Shown here piece by piece: positions 53,456 through 62,196 of a DNA stretch of 64,000 nucleotides. Each line of letters begins with the position of its first letter. Position 1 is the first letter of the stretch. Source of the stretch: UBA6170 sp034429975 (lineage in GTDB: Bacteria; Chloroflexota; Anaerolineae; Anaerolineales; Anaerolineaceae); NCBI GenBank assembly GCA_034429975.1, contig DAOUFM010000092.1, positions 1 through 64,000 of the forward strand. Reading direction: 5' to 3'. A model generated the notes under the pieces. The model made no database searches. It was not told the origin of the DNA and saw nothing but the letters and a program-made list of their open reading frames with translations. The position numbers and the translations under genes were made by a program.

Positions 53456-54237
53456 GTGCAACCTTCATTAATGGCTATTTAGCTCATTATGAGGTCATAG
53501 GGCGTGGAAAACCGGTCCTGTTTCTGCATGGCTGGTTGGGTTCATGGAGATATTGGATGTCAACGATGCAGGCTATTTCTTCAAGCAACAGGGCCTATGC
53601 AATCGATTTTTGGGGTTTCGGAGATAGTGCCAAAAATCAACGCTACACAATCCAGGATCAAACCGAGATGCTATCTGCTTTTTTGGAAAAAATTGGCATT
53701 TTTGAGATCACGGTTGTTGGGCATGGGATGGGAGGTATCATCGCTTTTGAACTGGGACGTTTGAATCCCGACCTGATCAACAAAATAATGGCGATCTCCT
53801 TACCACTCTCTCCTGCTTCTATAAATTCTCGCATGCTTTTCGGTGATCTGAATGCATTGGTGGACAGGGTGTTAGGGAAAGGAGCCTTTGCTGAAAATGT
53901 AAAGGTGGACCAGGAAAAGAATGAAATGCGAGCAATTTCAACCAACATCGATGAATTGGGTTTACTAGAAGTAATAGACTGGATCAATTTATTTGGGAAA
54001 ACCTCTTTACTTGTTTTTGGGCAAAATGATCCATTGATACGTCCTCCCCAGGCAGACCAACTTCAAAAATTAAACGAGCATGTACACACCATTATTTTTG
54101 ACCGATCTAATCATTTTCCCATGATTGATGAAAATAGCGCTTTTTCCAGGTTGTTGGCTGAATTCTTAGAATTAAGTGAAGAGGATTCCCCTCGAAATTT
54201 GCAAATTAAAGAGAAGTGGAAAAGAAGATTGAGATAA
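53452..54237 (+). CDS. Alpha/beta hydrolase-fold protein without catalytic serine
   Basis: This 261-residue paralogue of the hydrolase at 44198 keeps the fold (LFLHGWLGSWRYW, AIDFWGFGDSA) and a C-terminal His (RSNHFPMIDE), but the nucleophile elbow reads GHGMGG: the codon is GGG (Gly) where the paralogue has AGC (Ser). A Ser hydrolase mechanism is therefore not possible. It may bind a ligand and act as a sensor or adaptor for the kinase-regulator pair immediately upstream, with which it overlaps by 4 bases. A catalytically dead relative is the simplest reading; I saw no sign of a frameshift. Confidence 0.82.
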   Translation: MSATFINGYLAHYEVIGRGKPVLFLHGWLGSWRYWMSTMQAISSSNRAYAIDFWGFGDSAKNQRYTIQDQTEMLSAFLEKIGIFEITVVGHGMGGIIAFELGRLNPDLINKIMAISLPLSPASINSRMLFGDLNALVDRVLGKGAFAENVKVDQEKNEMRAISTNIDELGLLEVIDWINLFGKTSLLVFGQNDPLIRPPQADQLQKLNEHVHTIIFDRSNHFPMIDENSAFSRLLAEFLELSEEDSPRNLQIKEKWKRRLR

Positions 54238-54259
54238 ACCGCCCTTATACAGGGTTGTC

Positions 54260-54287
54260 TTGACAATGGTTCTAATTCCTTTATACT
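54260..54287 (+). promoter_or_regulatory. Promoter of the thiamine operon
   Basis: TTGACA (54260-54265) and TATACT (54282-54287) are separated by 16 bases. Transcription would begin near 54294, just before the riboswitch. Confidence 0.75.
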
Positions 54288-54302
54288 AAAGATAAATAGA
54301 AG

Positions 54303-54395
54303 GAGCAACGGGGAGTCCTTAATTGGGCTGAGAGGAGAACAATCCTGGTTCTCGACCCGCAAACCTGATCCGGATCATGCCGGCGGAGGAATATG
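54303..54395 (+). promoter_or_regulatory. TPP (THI-element) riboswitch
   Basis: The conserved core is all there: CGGGG pairing with ACCCG, the GGGCTGAGA element, an extra hairpin (GAGAAC/GTTCTC, the P3a arm), CCTGATC and CCGG-ATCATG-CCGG followed by CGGAGGA. These match the thiamine pyrophosphate aptamer. With TPP bound, a downstream terminator would be favoured, lowering expression of the thiamine kinase and transporter genes. Confidence 0.96.
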
Positions 54396-54413
54396 CGAAA
54401 ACGTTAATCATTG

Positions 54414-54435
54414 ACCCGCCGACTGGCGGGTTTTC
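54414..54435 (+). terminator. Intrinsic terminator of the riboswitch expression platform
   Basis: ACCCGCC and GGCGGGT form a 7-base stem around GACT, followed by TTT, between the aptamer and the ribosome site of the first gene. This is the expected off-switch when the riboswitch binds TPP. Confidence 0.88.
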
Positions 54436-54452
54436 ACTTAAACAGGTGAGAG

Positions 54453-55109
54453 ATGAGTAAAAAGAAAACTGCAATAATGGTTAATGGCGAATTTGAGCCA
54501 ACTGAAAGGCTCCAAGGAATGCTTCAACAAGCTGATTTGTTAGTTGCTGTGGATGGAGGGCTCAATCATCTGGTTTATTTAGACCTGTTGCCGCACCTGA
54601 TAATCGGTGATTTTGACTCTATCAGACCAGAATTATTGGCAGATTATATAAAAAAAGGGGTTGAAATTAAGAAATTTAATCCTCATAAAAATGAAACTGA
54701 TTTGGAATTAGCCTTAAATCATGTCCTGGATCTGGGTTTTGAACAAATTGACGTTTTTGGGGCAACCGGTGGGCGGTTTGACCATTTCCTCGGAAATATC
54801 TTTTTATTTTCTGATCCCCGATATGTGGAAAAAGAAATCAAAATATGGTCAAAATCGAATGTGACTTTCTATTGCCAGACTAATCAGGAGATTAAAGGAC
54901 AAAAAGGTGACCTCATTAGTTTGATCCCAATTACCACGGAAGTGACTGGCATTACTACAGAAGGGTTACTCTACCCTTTAAATGATGAAACATTAGTACG
55001 CTGGAGAACCAGAGGGATCAGCAATGAAATGGAGAGTACAGACGCCAGAATTCAATTTCAAAAAGGTTCTTTACTTTGTGTTCACATTTTTCGTATGGAG
55101 GTTGATTAG
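54453..55109 (+). CDS. thiN: Thiamine pyrophosphokinase
   Basis: The 218-residue protein carries the kinase signatures AVDGGLNHL (about 33-40), IIGDFDS (about 52-58), HKNETDLELAL with the metal-binding Asp and GGRFDHFLGN. It converts thiamine to thiamine diphosphate with ATP. AGGTGAG lies just before the ATG. As first gene after a TPP riboswitch and before a thiamine ABC transporter, it completes a salvage route: import, then direct diphosphorylation. No thiamine biosynthesis gene is in this operon. Confidence 0.93.
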   Translation: MSKKKTAIMVNGEFEPTERLQGMLQQADLLVAVDGGLNHLVYLDLLPHLIIGDFDSIRPELLADYIKKGVEIKKFNPHKNETDLELALNHVLDLGFEQIDVFGATGGRFDHFLGNIFLFSDPRYVEKEIKIWSKSNVTFYCQTNQEIKGQKGDLISLIPITTEVTGITTEGLLYPLNDETLVRWRTRGISNEMESTDARIQFQKGSLLCVHIFRMEVD

Positions 55110-55121
55110 TAAGGAGATTAC

Positions 55122-56195
55122 ATGAAATTCTTAAAACCAATTATCATTTTTTCTTGTCTGACAATTATTTTGGTTGCATGTTCCTCAGGTGGAAATCAAT
55201 CAAAGACTTCATCAGAGAAGCAATCGCATGTGTTGACCGTTATGACACATGATTCGTTTGCGGTTTCAGAAAATTTGATAACCAAATTTGAATCCGAAAA
55301 TAATGCCAAAATAAAATTTATCCTATCTGGGGATGCTGGCACAGCATTAAATAGAGCAATCCTGACAAAGAATTCTCCCCAGGCTGATATATTTTTTGGG
55401 CTGGATAATACCTTTTTATCCCGCGCTTTGTCAGAAGGAATTTTTGAACCTTATCAAAGCCCAATCATTCCGGATTTGACGCCTTCTCTGCTGCTTGATC
55501 AGAGTTATCGTGCACTTCCTGTTGATTATGGTGACGTATGCATCAATTATGATAAATTGTTTTTTGAAAAAAACAAATTAAGAATTCCTTCCTCATTTAA
55601 TGATTTACCCCTCCCGGAGTATAAAGGCTTACTGGTGGTGGAAAATCCGGCTACATCTTCTCCCGGATTAGCTTTTTTGATGGCTACCATTGGCGAGTTT
55701 GGTGAAGATGGGTATCTAGATTACTGGAAAAGTTTAAGTGAGAACGGCCTTGTTGTCGTCAATGATTGGGAAACAGCTTATTACACGAACTTCAGTGGAT
55801 CTTCCGGGCGGGGGGCACAGCCAATGGTGGTCTCTTATGGCTCCAGTCCGCCGGCTGAGGTAATTTTCGCTGAGACAGAATTATTGGATGCACCCACCGC
55901 ATCCATCACCGCACCGAATATGTGTTTTCGCCAGATCGAATTTGTGGGTATCCTCAAAGGTACAAAAGAGCGGGAATTAGCCGAGAAGTTTATCGACTTC
56001 ATGCTGGATATTCCATTTCAGGAAGATGTTCCCCTGCAAATGTTTGTTTTCCCGGCCAACAAAAATGCCAGTTTACCTGTTCAGTTCGAAAAATATGCCC
56101 AAATTCCAGCCCAACCAGCTTTATTGAACCCTGAGCTAATTTCTCAAAATCGAGAGAAATGGATACAGGATTGGACTGTGATTGTATTGAGGTAA
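55122..56195 (+). CDS. thiB: Thiamine ABC transporter, substrate-binding lipoprotein
   Basis: A signal peptide ending in the lipobox LVAC (Cys about 20) is followed by a periplasmic-binding fold: VMTHDSFAVS (the TbpA-type T-x-DSF motif), FILSGDAGTALNRAIL, ADIFFGLDNTFL and LPVDYGDVCINYD. Those segments match TbpA/ThiB, which binds thiamine and its phosphates. It is anchored outside the membrane and delivers to the permease encoded four bases downstream. Length (357) is slightly longer than typical TbpA, mostly at the N-terminus. Confidence 0.9.
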   Translation: MKFLKPIIIFSCLTIILVACSSGGNQSKTSSEKQSHVLTVMTHDSFAVSENLITKFESENNAKIKFILSGDAGTALNRAILTKNSPQADIFFGLDNTFLSRALSEGIFEPYQSPIIPDLTPSLLLDQSYRALPVDYGDVCINYDKLFFEKNKLRIPSSFNDLPLPEYKGLLVVENPATSSPGLAFLMATIGEFGEDGYLDYWKSLSENGLVVVNDWETAYYTNFSGSSGRGAQPMVVSYGSSPPAEVIFAETELLDAPTASITAPNMCFRQIEFVGILKGTKERELAEKFIDFMLDIPFQEDVPLQMFVFPANKNASLPVQFEKYAQIPAQPALLNPELISQNREKWIQDWTVIVLR

Positions 56196-56199
56196 ATTT

Positions 56200-57903
56200 T
56201 TGAATAAATTCAAGAAATTTGTTCAACTGGTAGGGTTATTTTTTCTTTTTGCATTGCCATTTTTGTATTTACTATTTTTTTATTTTCAGCCTTTGTTTGC
56301 AACTTTTGAAATGGCTTTTCAGGCAACAGTGATTGAAAAAATTAGCACCTCCTGGAACCTGATAAAAAGGCCGATTTACTTTACCTTTTGGCAAGCCTCT
56401 TTGTCTACGATTTTGACAGGTATCATAGGGTTTCCGGCTGCTTTTATGTTGGCGAAATTTCGATTTTGGGGAAAGTCTTTCCTGCGATTGCTGATAACCA
56501 TTCCGTTTATCATGCCGACAGTGGTGGTTGCTGCCGGGTTTAACGCCTTATTGGGGTCTAAAGGCTGGATCAATTTGCTTTTACAATCTCTTTTTTCTTT
56601 AGATCATGCTCCTTTACAGATCATGAACACTTTGGGAGCGATCCTGTTAGCCCATGTCTTTTATAATTCAACAGTTTTTATTCGCGTGGTGAGTGGAGCC
56701 TGGAGCCAATTAGACCCTAAATTGGATTACGCAGCCCAATCCCTGGGTTCTCCACCCTGGAAGGTATGGTTGCAAATCACCTTGCCTTTATTAAAACCTG
56801 CCATCTTTTCAGCAATTATCCTTGTATTTTTATTCAATTTCACTAGCTTTGCGGTCATTCTTTTGTTAGGCGGCCCAAAATTTTCAACTATTGAGGTTGA
56901 AATTTATGTTCAGGCTCTCCAATTGTTTAATCTCCCTTTAGCTGGTTTGCTCTCAGCAATCCAACTTTTGTTTACATTGGTATTGTCAATCCTTAACATG
57001 CGCCTCACTCATATTAAAACAGTCCAACTCACGCCCAGAAACCCGGACGTAATTGTTCAGCCAGTTCGGGGATGGAAGCAGCATCTATTTGTTATTTCAA
57101 TGAATGCCCTTTTAATTGGATTGTTTGTTTTACCTTTATTGGCACTGCTCTTTCGCTCGGTCATTCTCATTGAAACCAAATTGGTTAGCCAGGAAATCAC
57201 AAATTATTATCGGTTTTCCTTGATTTATTATCAGGAATTATTTTTGAATCGGCGCCAATCGCTATTTTATGTCCCTCCGGTGGCAGCAATTCTGAATTCG
57301 TTATATTTTGGGTTCATTACTGTGGGAATCGCTTTATTGTTGGGATTTTTGGCAGCGCGTATTATTTCAATCAGAAACTTTTTAGGAAAAATCCTGGATC
57401 CGGTTTTGATGTTACCATTGGGAACATCCGCAGTTACTTTGGGATTGGGTTTTGTGCTTGTTTTTAATAAGCCTCCACTAGAAGTTAATACATTTCCATT
57501 ATTAATTCCTGTAGCCCATTCATTGGTAGCCATTCCCTTTGTAGTAAGAATTTTGCAGCCTGCCCTGTTATCTTTTCCTAAAGAATTAATTTTCGCTTCT
57601 CAAACAATGGGAGCATCATCCTGGCGTTCTTTCTGGAGAATTGAATTTCCGATTATCTCGCGGGCTTTTATCTCGGCTGCCTTATTTGCATTTACTATTT
57701 CTATGGGAGAATTTGGGGCAACGACTTTCCTAGCGCGTCCGGAATATCCAACAATCCCTATCGCTATTTATCGCTATCTTTCTCAACCTGGAGGGCTCAA
57801 CTATGGGCAGGCAATGGCGATGTCAACGATCTTAATGATTATTTGTACCTTATCGATTTATTCTATTGAAAAATTAAAAACCCCGGTGATTAATGAGTTT
57901 TAG
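56200..57903 (+). CDS. thiP: Thiamine ABC transporter, fused-repeat permease
   Basis: A TTG start is chosen: GAGG lies seven bases upstream and no ATG with a ribosome site is nearby. The 567 residues have about twelve membrane helices in two homologous halves, each with an EAA-type cytoplasmic loop (AAQSLGSPPWKVWLQITLP near 180 and ASQTMGASSWRSFWRIEFP near 468). That duplicated layout is characteristic of ThiP and FbpB-type permeases. It pairs with the ATPase gene two bases downstream. Confidence 0.92.
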   Translation: MNKFKKFVQLVGLFFLFALPFLYLLFFYFQPLFATFEMAFQATVIEKISTSWNLIKRPIYFTFWQASLSTILTGIIGFPAAFMLAKFRFWGKSFLRLLITIPFIMPTVVVAAGFNALLGSKGWINLLLQSLFSLDHAPLQIMNTLGAILLAHVFYNSTVFIRVVSGAWSQLDPKLDYAAQSLGSPPWKVWLQITLPLLKPAIFSAIILVFLFNFTSFAVILLLGGPKFSTIEVEIYVQALQLFNLPLAGLLSAIQLLFTLVLSILNMRLTHIKTVQLTPRNPDVIVQPVRGWKQHLFVISMNALLIGLFVLPLLALLFRSVILIETKLVSQEITNYYRFSLIYYQELFLNRRQSLFYVPPVAAILNSLYFGFITVGIALLLGFLAARIISIRNFLGKILDPVLMLPLGTSAVTLGLGFVLVFNKPPLEVNTFPLLIPVAHSLVAIPFVVRILQPALLSFPKELIFASQTMGASSWRSFWRIEFPIISRAFISAALFAFTISMGEFGATTFLARPEYPTIPIAIYRYLSQPGGLNYGQAMAMSTILMIICTLSIYSIEKLKTPVINEF

Positions 57904-57905
57904 TT

Positions 57906-58958
57906 ATGCAAAATCAACTCACAGTTAAAAATCTATTTAAAAAGTATGAAAATAAACCTTTGTTAGCAGGGGTTAGTTTTACTGTTAAGGAAGGGGAAAC
58001 CATTTGTTTATTAGGCCGCTCTGGTAGTGGAAAAAGCACCATTTTACGTATTATTGCTGGGATTGAACAGCCTGAAAGCGGGGAGGTGTTTTGGAATCAG
58101 CAAAATATGAAAGACATCCCGGTTCATCAACGCAACTTTGGTTTCATGTTTCAGGATTATGCTCTATTTCCGCATATGAATGTCTTTGAAAATGTTGCTT
58201 TTGGATTAAGAATGCAGAATCTGCCTGCAGAAACAATTCGAGAGAAAGTTGATGCCATACTTCGAAAAGTTAAAATGGAACAATTTTCACATCGAAATGT
58301 TCAGGACCTTTCCGGTGGGGAGCAACAAAGAGTTGCATTAGCCAGAGCTTTCGCCCCCGAGCCCAAATTAATGATGCTGGATGAACCCTTAGGGGCTTTA
58401 GATCGCACCTTGAAAGAGCAATTGATGGATGAGATTCGCTTCATTTTACATGAAAGTAATATCCCGGCGATTTACGTCACCCATGACCAAGAGGAGGCTT
58501 TCACGATTGCAGACCGCCTGGTACTCCTGCATGATGGGCAGGTTGTCCAGGATGCCCCACCTGAAGAAATTTATCTGTATCCCCACAGCTCATGGGTGGC
58601 GGAATTTTTAGGTTTATCTAATCTGATGGTTGGTAAGATTCTATCTGTGGAACCCTTATGGGTGGAAACACCTCTGGGAAATTTGAAGATTGAAAGGCAA
58701 AAGGTCAATAGGTTACAAACTGGGGATAGCGTTACAGTCTTATTAAGACCAGATTCATTAATGATCGATGATAAAGAAATAAACGTTTTCCCGGTTAAAA
58801 TAAAGGATCAAATATATTTAGGGGATCAATGGAAAGTAAAAATGATGATAGGCCAATATGATTTTATTTTTTATACCAGCGCTGCCCTTAAGAGTACAAA
58901 TTTTCAGCATGTGTCTCTTAATCCAAAAAAAATCAATATATTCCTGGATGCGAAATGA
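57906..58958 (+). CDS. thiQ: Thiamine ABC transporter, ATP-binding protein
   Basis: Walker A is GRSGSGKS (about 38-45), the Q-loop is FQDYALFPHM, the signature is LSGGEQQRVALARA (about 135-148), Walker B is LMMLDEPLGALD and the switch His is in THDQEEA. Residues about 240-350 form a TOBE-type domain, absent in the shorter enterobacterial ThiQ but usual in the PotA/FbpC group, so regulation by a bound ligand is possible. Its substrate is inferred from the riboswitch and neighbours. Confidence 0.9.
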   Translation: MQNQLTVKNLFKKYENKPLLAGVSFTVKEGETICLLGRSGSGKSTILRIIAGIEQPESGEVFWNQQNMKDIPVHQRNFGFMFQDYALFPHMNVFENVAFGLRMQNLPAETIREKVDAILRKVKMEQFSHRNVQDLSGGEQQRVALARAFAPEPKLMMLDEPLGALDRTLKEQLMDEIRFILHESNIPAIYVTHDQEEAFTIADRLVLLHDGQVVQDAPPEEIYLYPHSSWVAEFLGLSNLMVGKILSVEPLWVETPLGNLKIERQKVNRLQTGDSVTVLLRPDSLMIDDKEINVFPVKIKDQIYLGDQWKVKMMIGQYDFIFYTSAALKSTNFQHVSLNPKKINIFLDAK

Positions 58959-59428
58959 AAAAAATAACGGTTATCAAGCAGAATTATGAAGGTTTGGAAC
59001 TTTGGCGTTACACCGGACAGGAATTATTCCGGAGAGGGGATCTCATCGCCCTGGAGGCATTATTCAACCGGAGTGATACCCCGGTGAAGGAAATTATTAT
59101 TAAAAATAAGGATATCTTCCGGGAAGTATTTTTTAATAATCGCTGGTATAACATTTTTGAAATTTATGACCGCGACGATCATCAATTAAAAGGGTGGTAT
59201 TGCGATATTTGTAAACCAGCAATTTTTTCAGATTGTGAAATTTCGTATTGTGATCTTTCATTGGATTTATTGGTTATTCCAGATGGTAGAAAGTTCATTC
59301 TGGATGAAGACGAGTTTCATAAACTGCCCCTGGATGAAGAAACGAAAAAAAAAGCTTTAACCAGTTTGAGTGAGTTAAAAGAAAATTTTTTTGAGATAAT
59401 TAGATCAATCCCTAAGGTTCAAGCGTAA
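58955..59428 (+). CDS. DUF402 domain protein
   Basis: The 157-residue product follows the DUF402 pattern: an N-terminal beta part (WRYTGQELFRRGDLIALEALF), then NRWYNIFEIYDRDDHQLKGWYCDIC and DLSLDLLVIPDGRKFILDEDEF. Characterised family members hydrolyse nucleoside di- or triphosphates (NtdP type) or act with ribonuclease E/G-like enzymes. The ATGA overlap with the transporter ATPase gene places it in the riboswitch-controlled operon, so a role with TPP or another diphosphate is worth considering but unproven. Its 3' end overlaps the converging lipoprotein gene by 17 bases. Confidence 0.85.
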   Translation: MKKITVIKQNYEGLELWRYTGQELFRRGDLIALEALFNRSDTPVKEIIIKNKDIFREVFFNNRWYNIFEIYDRDDHQLKGWYCDICKPAIFSDCEISYCDLSLDLLVIPDGRKFILDEDEFHKLPLDEETKKKALTSLSELKENFFEIIRSIPKVQA

Positions 59429-60497
59429 TTTCAAAACTGGTCAAGTAAATTGTCCCCGGTAACCGTGAAGCGCTATCCTGCCGGATGGTTAATCTGACAT
59501 TCGTGCTTTCTTCAACCGAGTAAGGAATAAACACCTGGAAGGGGATATGGCTCAAAACTTCATTGGGAGCATCCAGTTGAAAATGTGCATCGCCAATCAC
59601 ATTCCCATTTTCGTCAATACATTCAATAATAATGGGTGAAGCGCTTAAGATTCTCGCCAGACCTTCCACAATCAACATTCCTCCCTGGGTAATACTATTT
59701 TCCCTGGGCTGGCGTATGATAATAGGCTCGCTGAAATCCTTTAGGGGAGTGATTTTGTTACTTCCTAACTGCAGTAATATGAGATCGACTGATGTCAAAT
59801 TCATCAAGCGTTGATACCGGTCTCTTGTGTAAATTAATAAGCGACCATATTCAGAAACAGTCTGTAATTCAAAATTGATGGTAGGGGCAATCCCGAAATG
59901 ACGTCCCAGATAATTTCGGTAATTGATATTGTCTTTCAGGATGGTTCTGCCATCTTCTCCTAGAAGTTCCACAATCACCAGACCGTCCTCTCCGGGGCTG
60001 ACGATAGCTTCAGGTCGCATGGGAGAAACGACAAATGAATATTGCCCAATATTGTTAATCCGGAAATAAGCCAAGGGCGGAGTAGCAGTGGGAGTGATAG
60101 AAGGCGTTCGAGATGGGAAAGGTGTTCGCGTTGGAAAGCTGGTGCGTGTAGGGATCAGTGTTCGTGAAGGGGTAAACGTAATCGTGGGGGTATCTGTGAC
60201 TGTACTGGAAAGATCTGGAGTAAATGTTCGAGTTGGTTTTTTGGTTCTGGTTGCACTTGGTTCTGGAGGGGATTGTGTCGATGTGATTGTGTGGGTTGGA
60301 TCTTCAGGGATCAATGATTGGGTCATGGTAACGCTTGGAGTCGGTGAAGGTAAAAGGGGAACTTCACTTTCCGTTGGGCTCAATTGTTGAGTTTGCTGGG
60401 TACAAGCTGAAATTAAATATAATAAAACAATAAGGATAGGAATTAGCGAGGTTCTGGACAAGTAACCTTTGAAAGAAAAAAAGCTAAGTTTCTCCAT
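59412..60497 (-). CDS. Lipoprotein with Thr/Pro-rich linker, unknown C-terminal domain
   Basis: A hydrophobic signal ends in LISAC (Cys about 32). Residues about 40-165 are a low-complexity linker of TPT, RTP, FPTRTP and similar repeats. The C-terminal 190 residues form a beta-rich region (VIVELLGEDGRTIL, then INFELQTVSEYGRLLIYTRD and GMLIVEGLARILSASPIIIECIDENG), where the last part looks like a Gmad2-type immunoglobulin-like domain. It is surface-anchored and follows the LLM oxidoreductase gene by 5 bases in the minus-strand set. No specific function can be given. Confidence 0.72.
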   Translation of the reverse strand: MEKLSFFSFKGYLSRTSLIPILIVLLYLISACTQQTQQLSPTESEVPLLPSPTPSVTMTQSLIPEDPTHTITSTQSPPEPSATRTKKPTRTFTPDLSSTVTDTPTITFTPSRTLIPTRTSFPTRTPFPSRTPSITPTATPPLAYFRINNIGQYSFVVSPMRPEAIVSPGEDGLVIVELLGEDGRTILKDNINYRNYLGRHFGIAPTINFELQTVSEYGRLLIYTRDRYQRLMNLTSVDLILLQLGSNKITPLKDFSEPIIIRQPRENSITQGGMLIVEGLARILSASPIIIECIDENGNVIGDAHFQLDAPNEVLSHIPFQVFIPYSVEESTNVRLTIRQDSASRLPGTIYLTSFEITLEP

Positions 60498-60502
60498 AAT
60501 CT

Positions 60503-61375
60503 TTAAGCAAATGCTGGTGCAATTTCTTGCATAAAGATTTTTATTACTCTTTCTCGTTCTGACTGAGACTGCACTTTAAAGTAAATGATCCCGTAGGTCA
60601 TCCCGGCATTTTGGTATTCTTTTAATTGGTGAATGATTTGTTCTTGGTTTCCGGAAATTAAAGTAGGATCGACTTCTGTCTGCTGGCTGTCAATTGCTAC
60701 TCTTAATCGAACTGCAACCGTGAAAGGTCGTAATTCAATAATTGATTTAACACTGGATAATGACTCTTCCAGTATCTTTGGTGAGCGACCATTTGGGTGC
60801 CAACCATCTGCTAAATCAATCGCTCGCTTTAAAGCTGTTTGTGAAACTCCCGCAACCCAAAGAGACGGTCCACCGGCTTGAACAGGTGAAGGCGAAAAAA
60901 CCACATTTTCAAATTGATAAAATTTCCCATGAAAGCTTACTTCTGATTTGCTACGCCAACAGGTCCGTAGAACCTGAATCGCTTCGTTCATTCTCTTGCC
61001 ACGATTGTGGAATTGATAACCCAGATTTTGATACTCACTCTCTGACCAACCAATTCCAACTGTGATCATCGTCCTGCCCTCTGATAAATTATCAAGAGTG
61101 GCCACGGCTTTAGCGACTTCAAGAGGGTTTCTTTGGGGTAAAACCAGGGTGGAGGTCCCAACTTTTATGCTACTGGTGCTGGCAGAAAGATAAGCCATTG
61201 TTGTCAATGCTTCATAAAGATTGCCATAATCGTCAGCATCTTTTTGGGGTAGAGCGATATGGTCAGTTAGCCAGACTGAATCAAACCCGTTTTCCTCAGC
61301 AGCAAGTGCAGAATCAATGATAGATGACCTTGTGGCTTGAGAACCAAAATTAGGGAGAATAAGTCCAAACTTCAT
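60503..61375 (-). CDS. LLM-class flavin-dependent oxidoreductase (probably F420-dependent)
   Basis: The 290-residue TIM-barrel protein starts MKFGLILPNFG and has DSVWLTDHIALP near residue 35, STLVLPQRNPLEVAKAVATLDNLSEGR and VGIGWSESEYQNLG. These are luciferase-like monooxygenase/F420-oxidoreductase motifs; the ADGWHPNG segment near residue 190 is typical of the F420 branch. Substrate is unknown. It lies 15 bases after a REC gene and 5 before a lipoprotein gene, all on the minus strand, so co-transcription is likely though functionally puzzling. Confidence 0.85.
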   Translation of the reverse strand: MKFGLILPNFGSQATRSSIIDSALAAEENGFDSVWLTDHIALPQKDADDYGNLYEALTTMAYLSASTSSIKVGTSTLVLPQRNPLEVAKAVATLDNLSEGRTMITVGIGWSESEYQNLGYQFHNRGKRMNEAIQVLRTCWRSKSEVSFHGKFYQFENVVFSPSPVQAGGPSLWVAGVSQTALKRAIDLADGWHPNGRSPKILEESLSSVKSIIELRPFTVAVRLRVAIDSQQTEVDPTLISGNQEQIIHQLKEYQNAGMTYGIIYFKVQSQSERERVIKIFMQEIAPAFA

Positions 61376-61390
61376 GAGAAATATTATATA

Positions 61391-61810
61391 TTAAATATTA
61401 AATTTTTCAATCACTGTTTCCAACCCATGAATGGTTAATGGTTTGGGGATAAAACCATTGGCACCAACGCTAATCGCTTTATTGGATTCGAAATCAGGTT
61501 CACTAGCCGATAAAATCATGATCGGTATTTCACTGGTTGTTTCATGTTTTCGTAAGTCTCTGACTACGTCAAAGCCATTCAATTCTTGCATATTGATGTC
61601 AATCATGATCAAATCAGGCTCGTTTTCAATTGCCATATTCATGGCATTTTTTGCAGCCGGGCAAAGAATGGCATTATGGCCCAAAATCAATGCGATTTGT
61701 TCCATGAGGGATAAAGTATGCGTGTCGTCGTCTACAAAAAGGATCTTTGCCATTTTTTTATTACCATTTAGAAATAAGGTCTTCCCGGATTTGATGAGTT
61801 CCGAAGCCAT
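61391..61810 (-). CDS. Single-domain response regulator
   Basis: I start at the ATG with a perfect GGAGG five bases upstream (139 residues). A longer start at 61840 and a shorter one at 61753, where the receiver proper begins (MAKILFVDDD), are less favoured. The receiver has LFVDDDTHTL (acidic pocket), LIMIDINMQELNG with the phospho-acceptor Asp, ILSAS and FIPKPL with the Lys. There is no output domain and no kinase nearby; its partner must lie elsewhere. It heads the minus-strand set with the LLM oxidoreductase. Confidence 0.86.
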   Translation of the reverse strand: MASELIKSGKTLFLNGNKKMAKILFVDDDTHTLSLMEQIALILGHNAILCPAAKNAMNMAIENEPDLIMIDINMQELNGFDVVRDLRKHETTSEIPIMILSASEPDFESNKAISVGANGFIPKPLTIHGLETVIEKFNI

Positions 61811-62196
61811 CAAAACCTCCGCACGTAATAATTTTGACATTCATTGGAGATAACGGGTCGATTAACAATCTTAATCCTATTTTTAATTTGTATTTGATCT
61901 TTGTTTTTTGCCCCATCATAATTCACACATATTTGAAGTAGCACAGATTTCACAACCGAAACCAGCCTAACTATTATATCATCAAACAATAAGGGAGCCT
62001 GCCTTATATCTGAATTATGTAAATGAGGTTGATTAAATAATAATTTTACCATTCTGATTCTCTGTTGCAAATTCATTGCCAAAAATTAAAAGATTTTTTC
62101 CTACTGTAATCATAAACAATTATTCAATTAGTGTTCCATACAATATCTTTTCAAATTCATAAAATTTACAGATTTTGAAAGCTTTTTGTTAGAATT
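61811..62196. other. Intergenic region between divergent genes
   Basis: This stretch separates the REC gene (minus) from the DUF3109 gene (plus). On the minus strand TGATATAAT at 61981-61973 is an extended -10 element without a good -35 box, about 160 bases before the REC start. A 90-codon open frame on the minus strand ends in TGATG with the REC start, but begins upstream of that element and matches nothing I know. I see no RNA gene or repeat here. Confidence 0.4.

Noticed and set aside
60088..60390. A 100-codon plus-strand frame with Val/Gly repeats, antisense to the Thr/Pro-rich linker.
   Set aside because: The repeat is a mirror image of the low-complexity linker codons on the minus strand; the minus-strand gene has a signal peptide and lipobox.
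61431..61853. A 140-codon plus-strand frame antisense to the REC gene.
   Set aside because: The minus-strand receiver motifs are unmistakable, and the antisense translation has no recognisable features.
61810..62082. A 90-codon minus-strand open frame ending in TGATG with the REC start.
   Set aside because: It matches no family, starts upstream of the only promoter-like element found there (extended -10 at 61981-61973), and the REC gene has its own perfect ribosome site. Coding is not supported.
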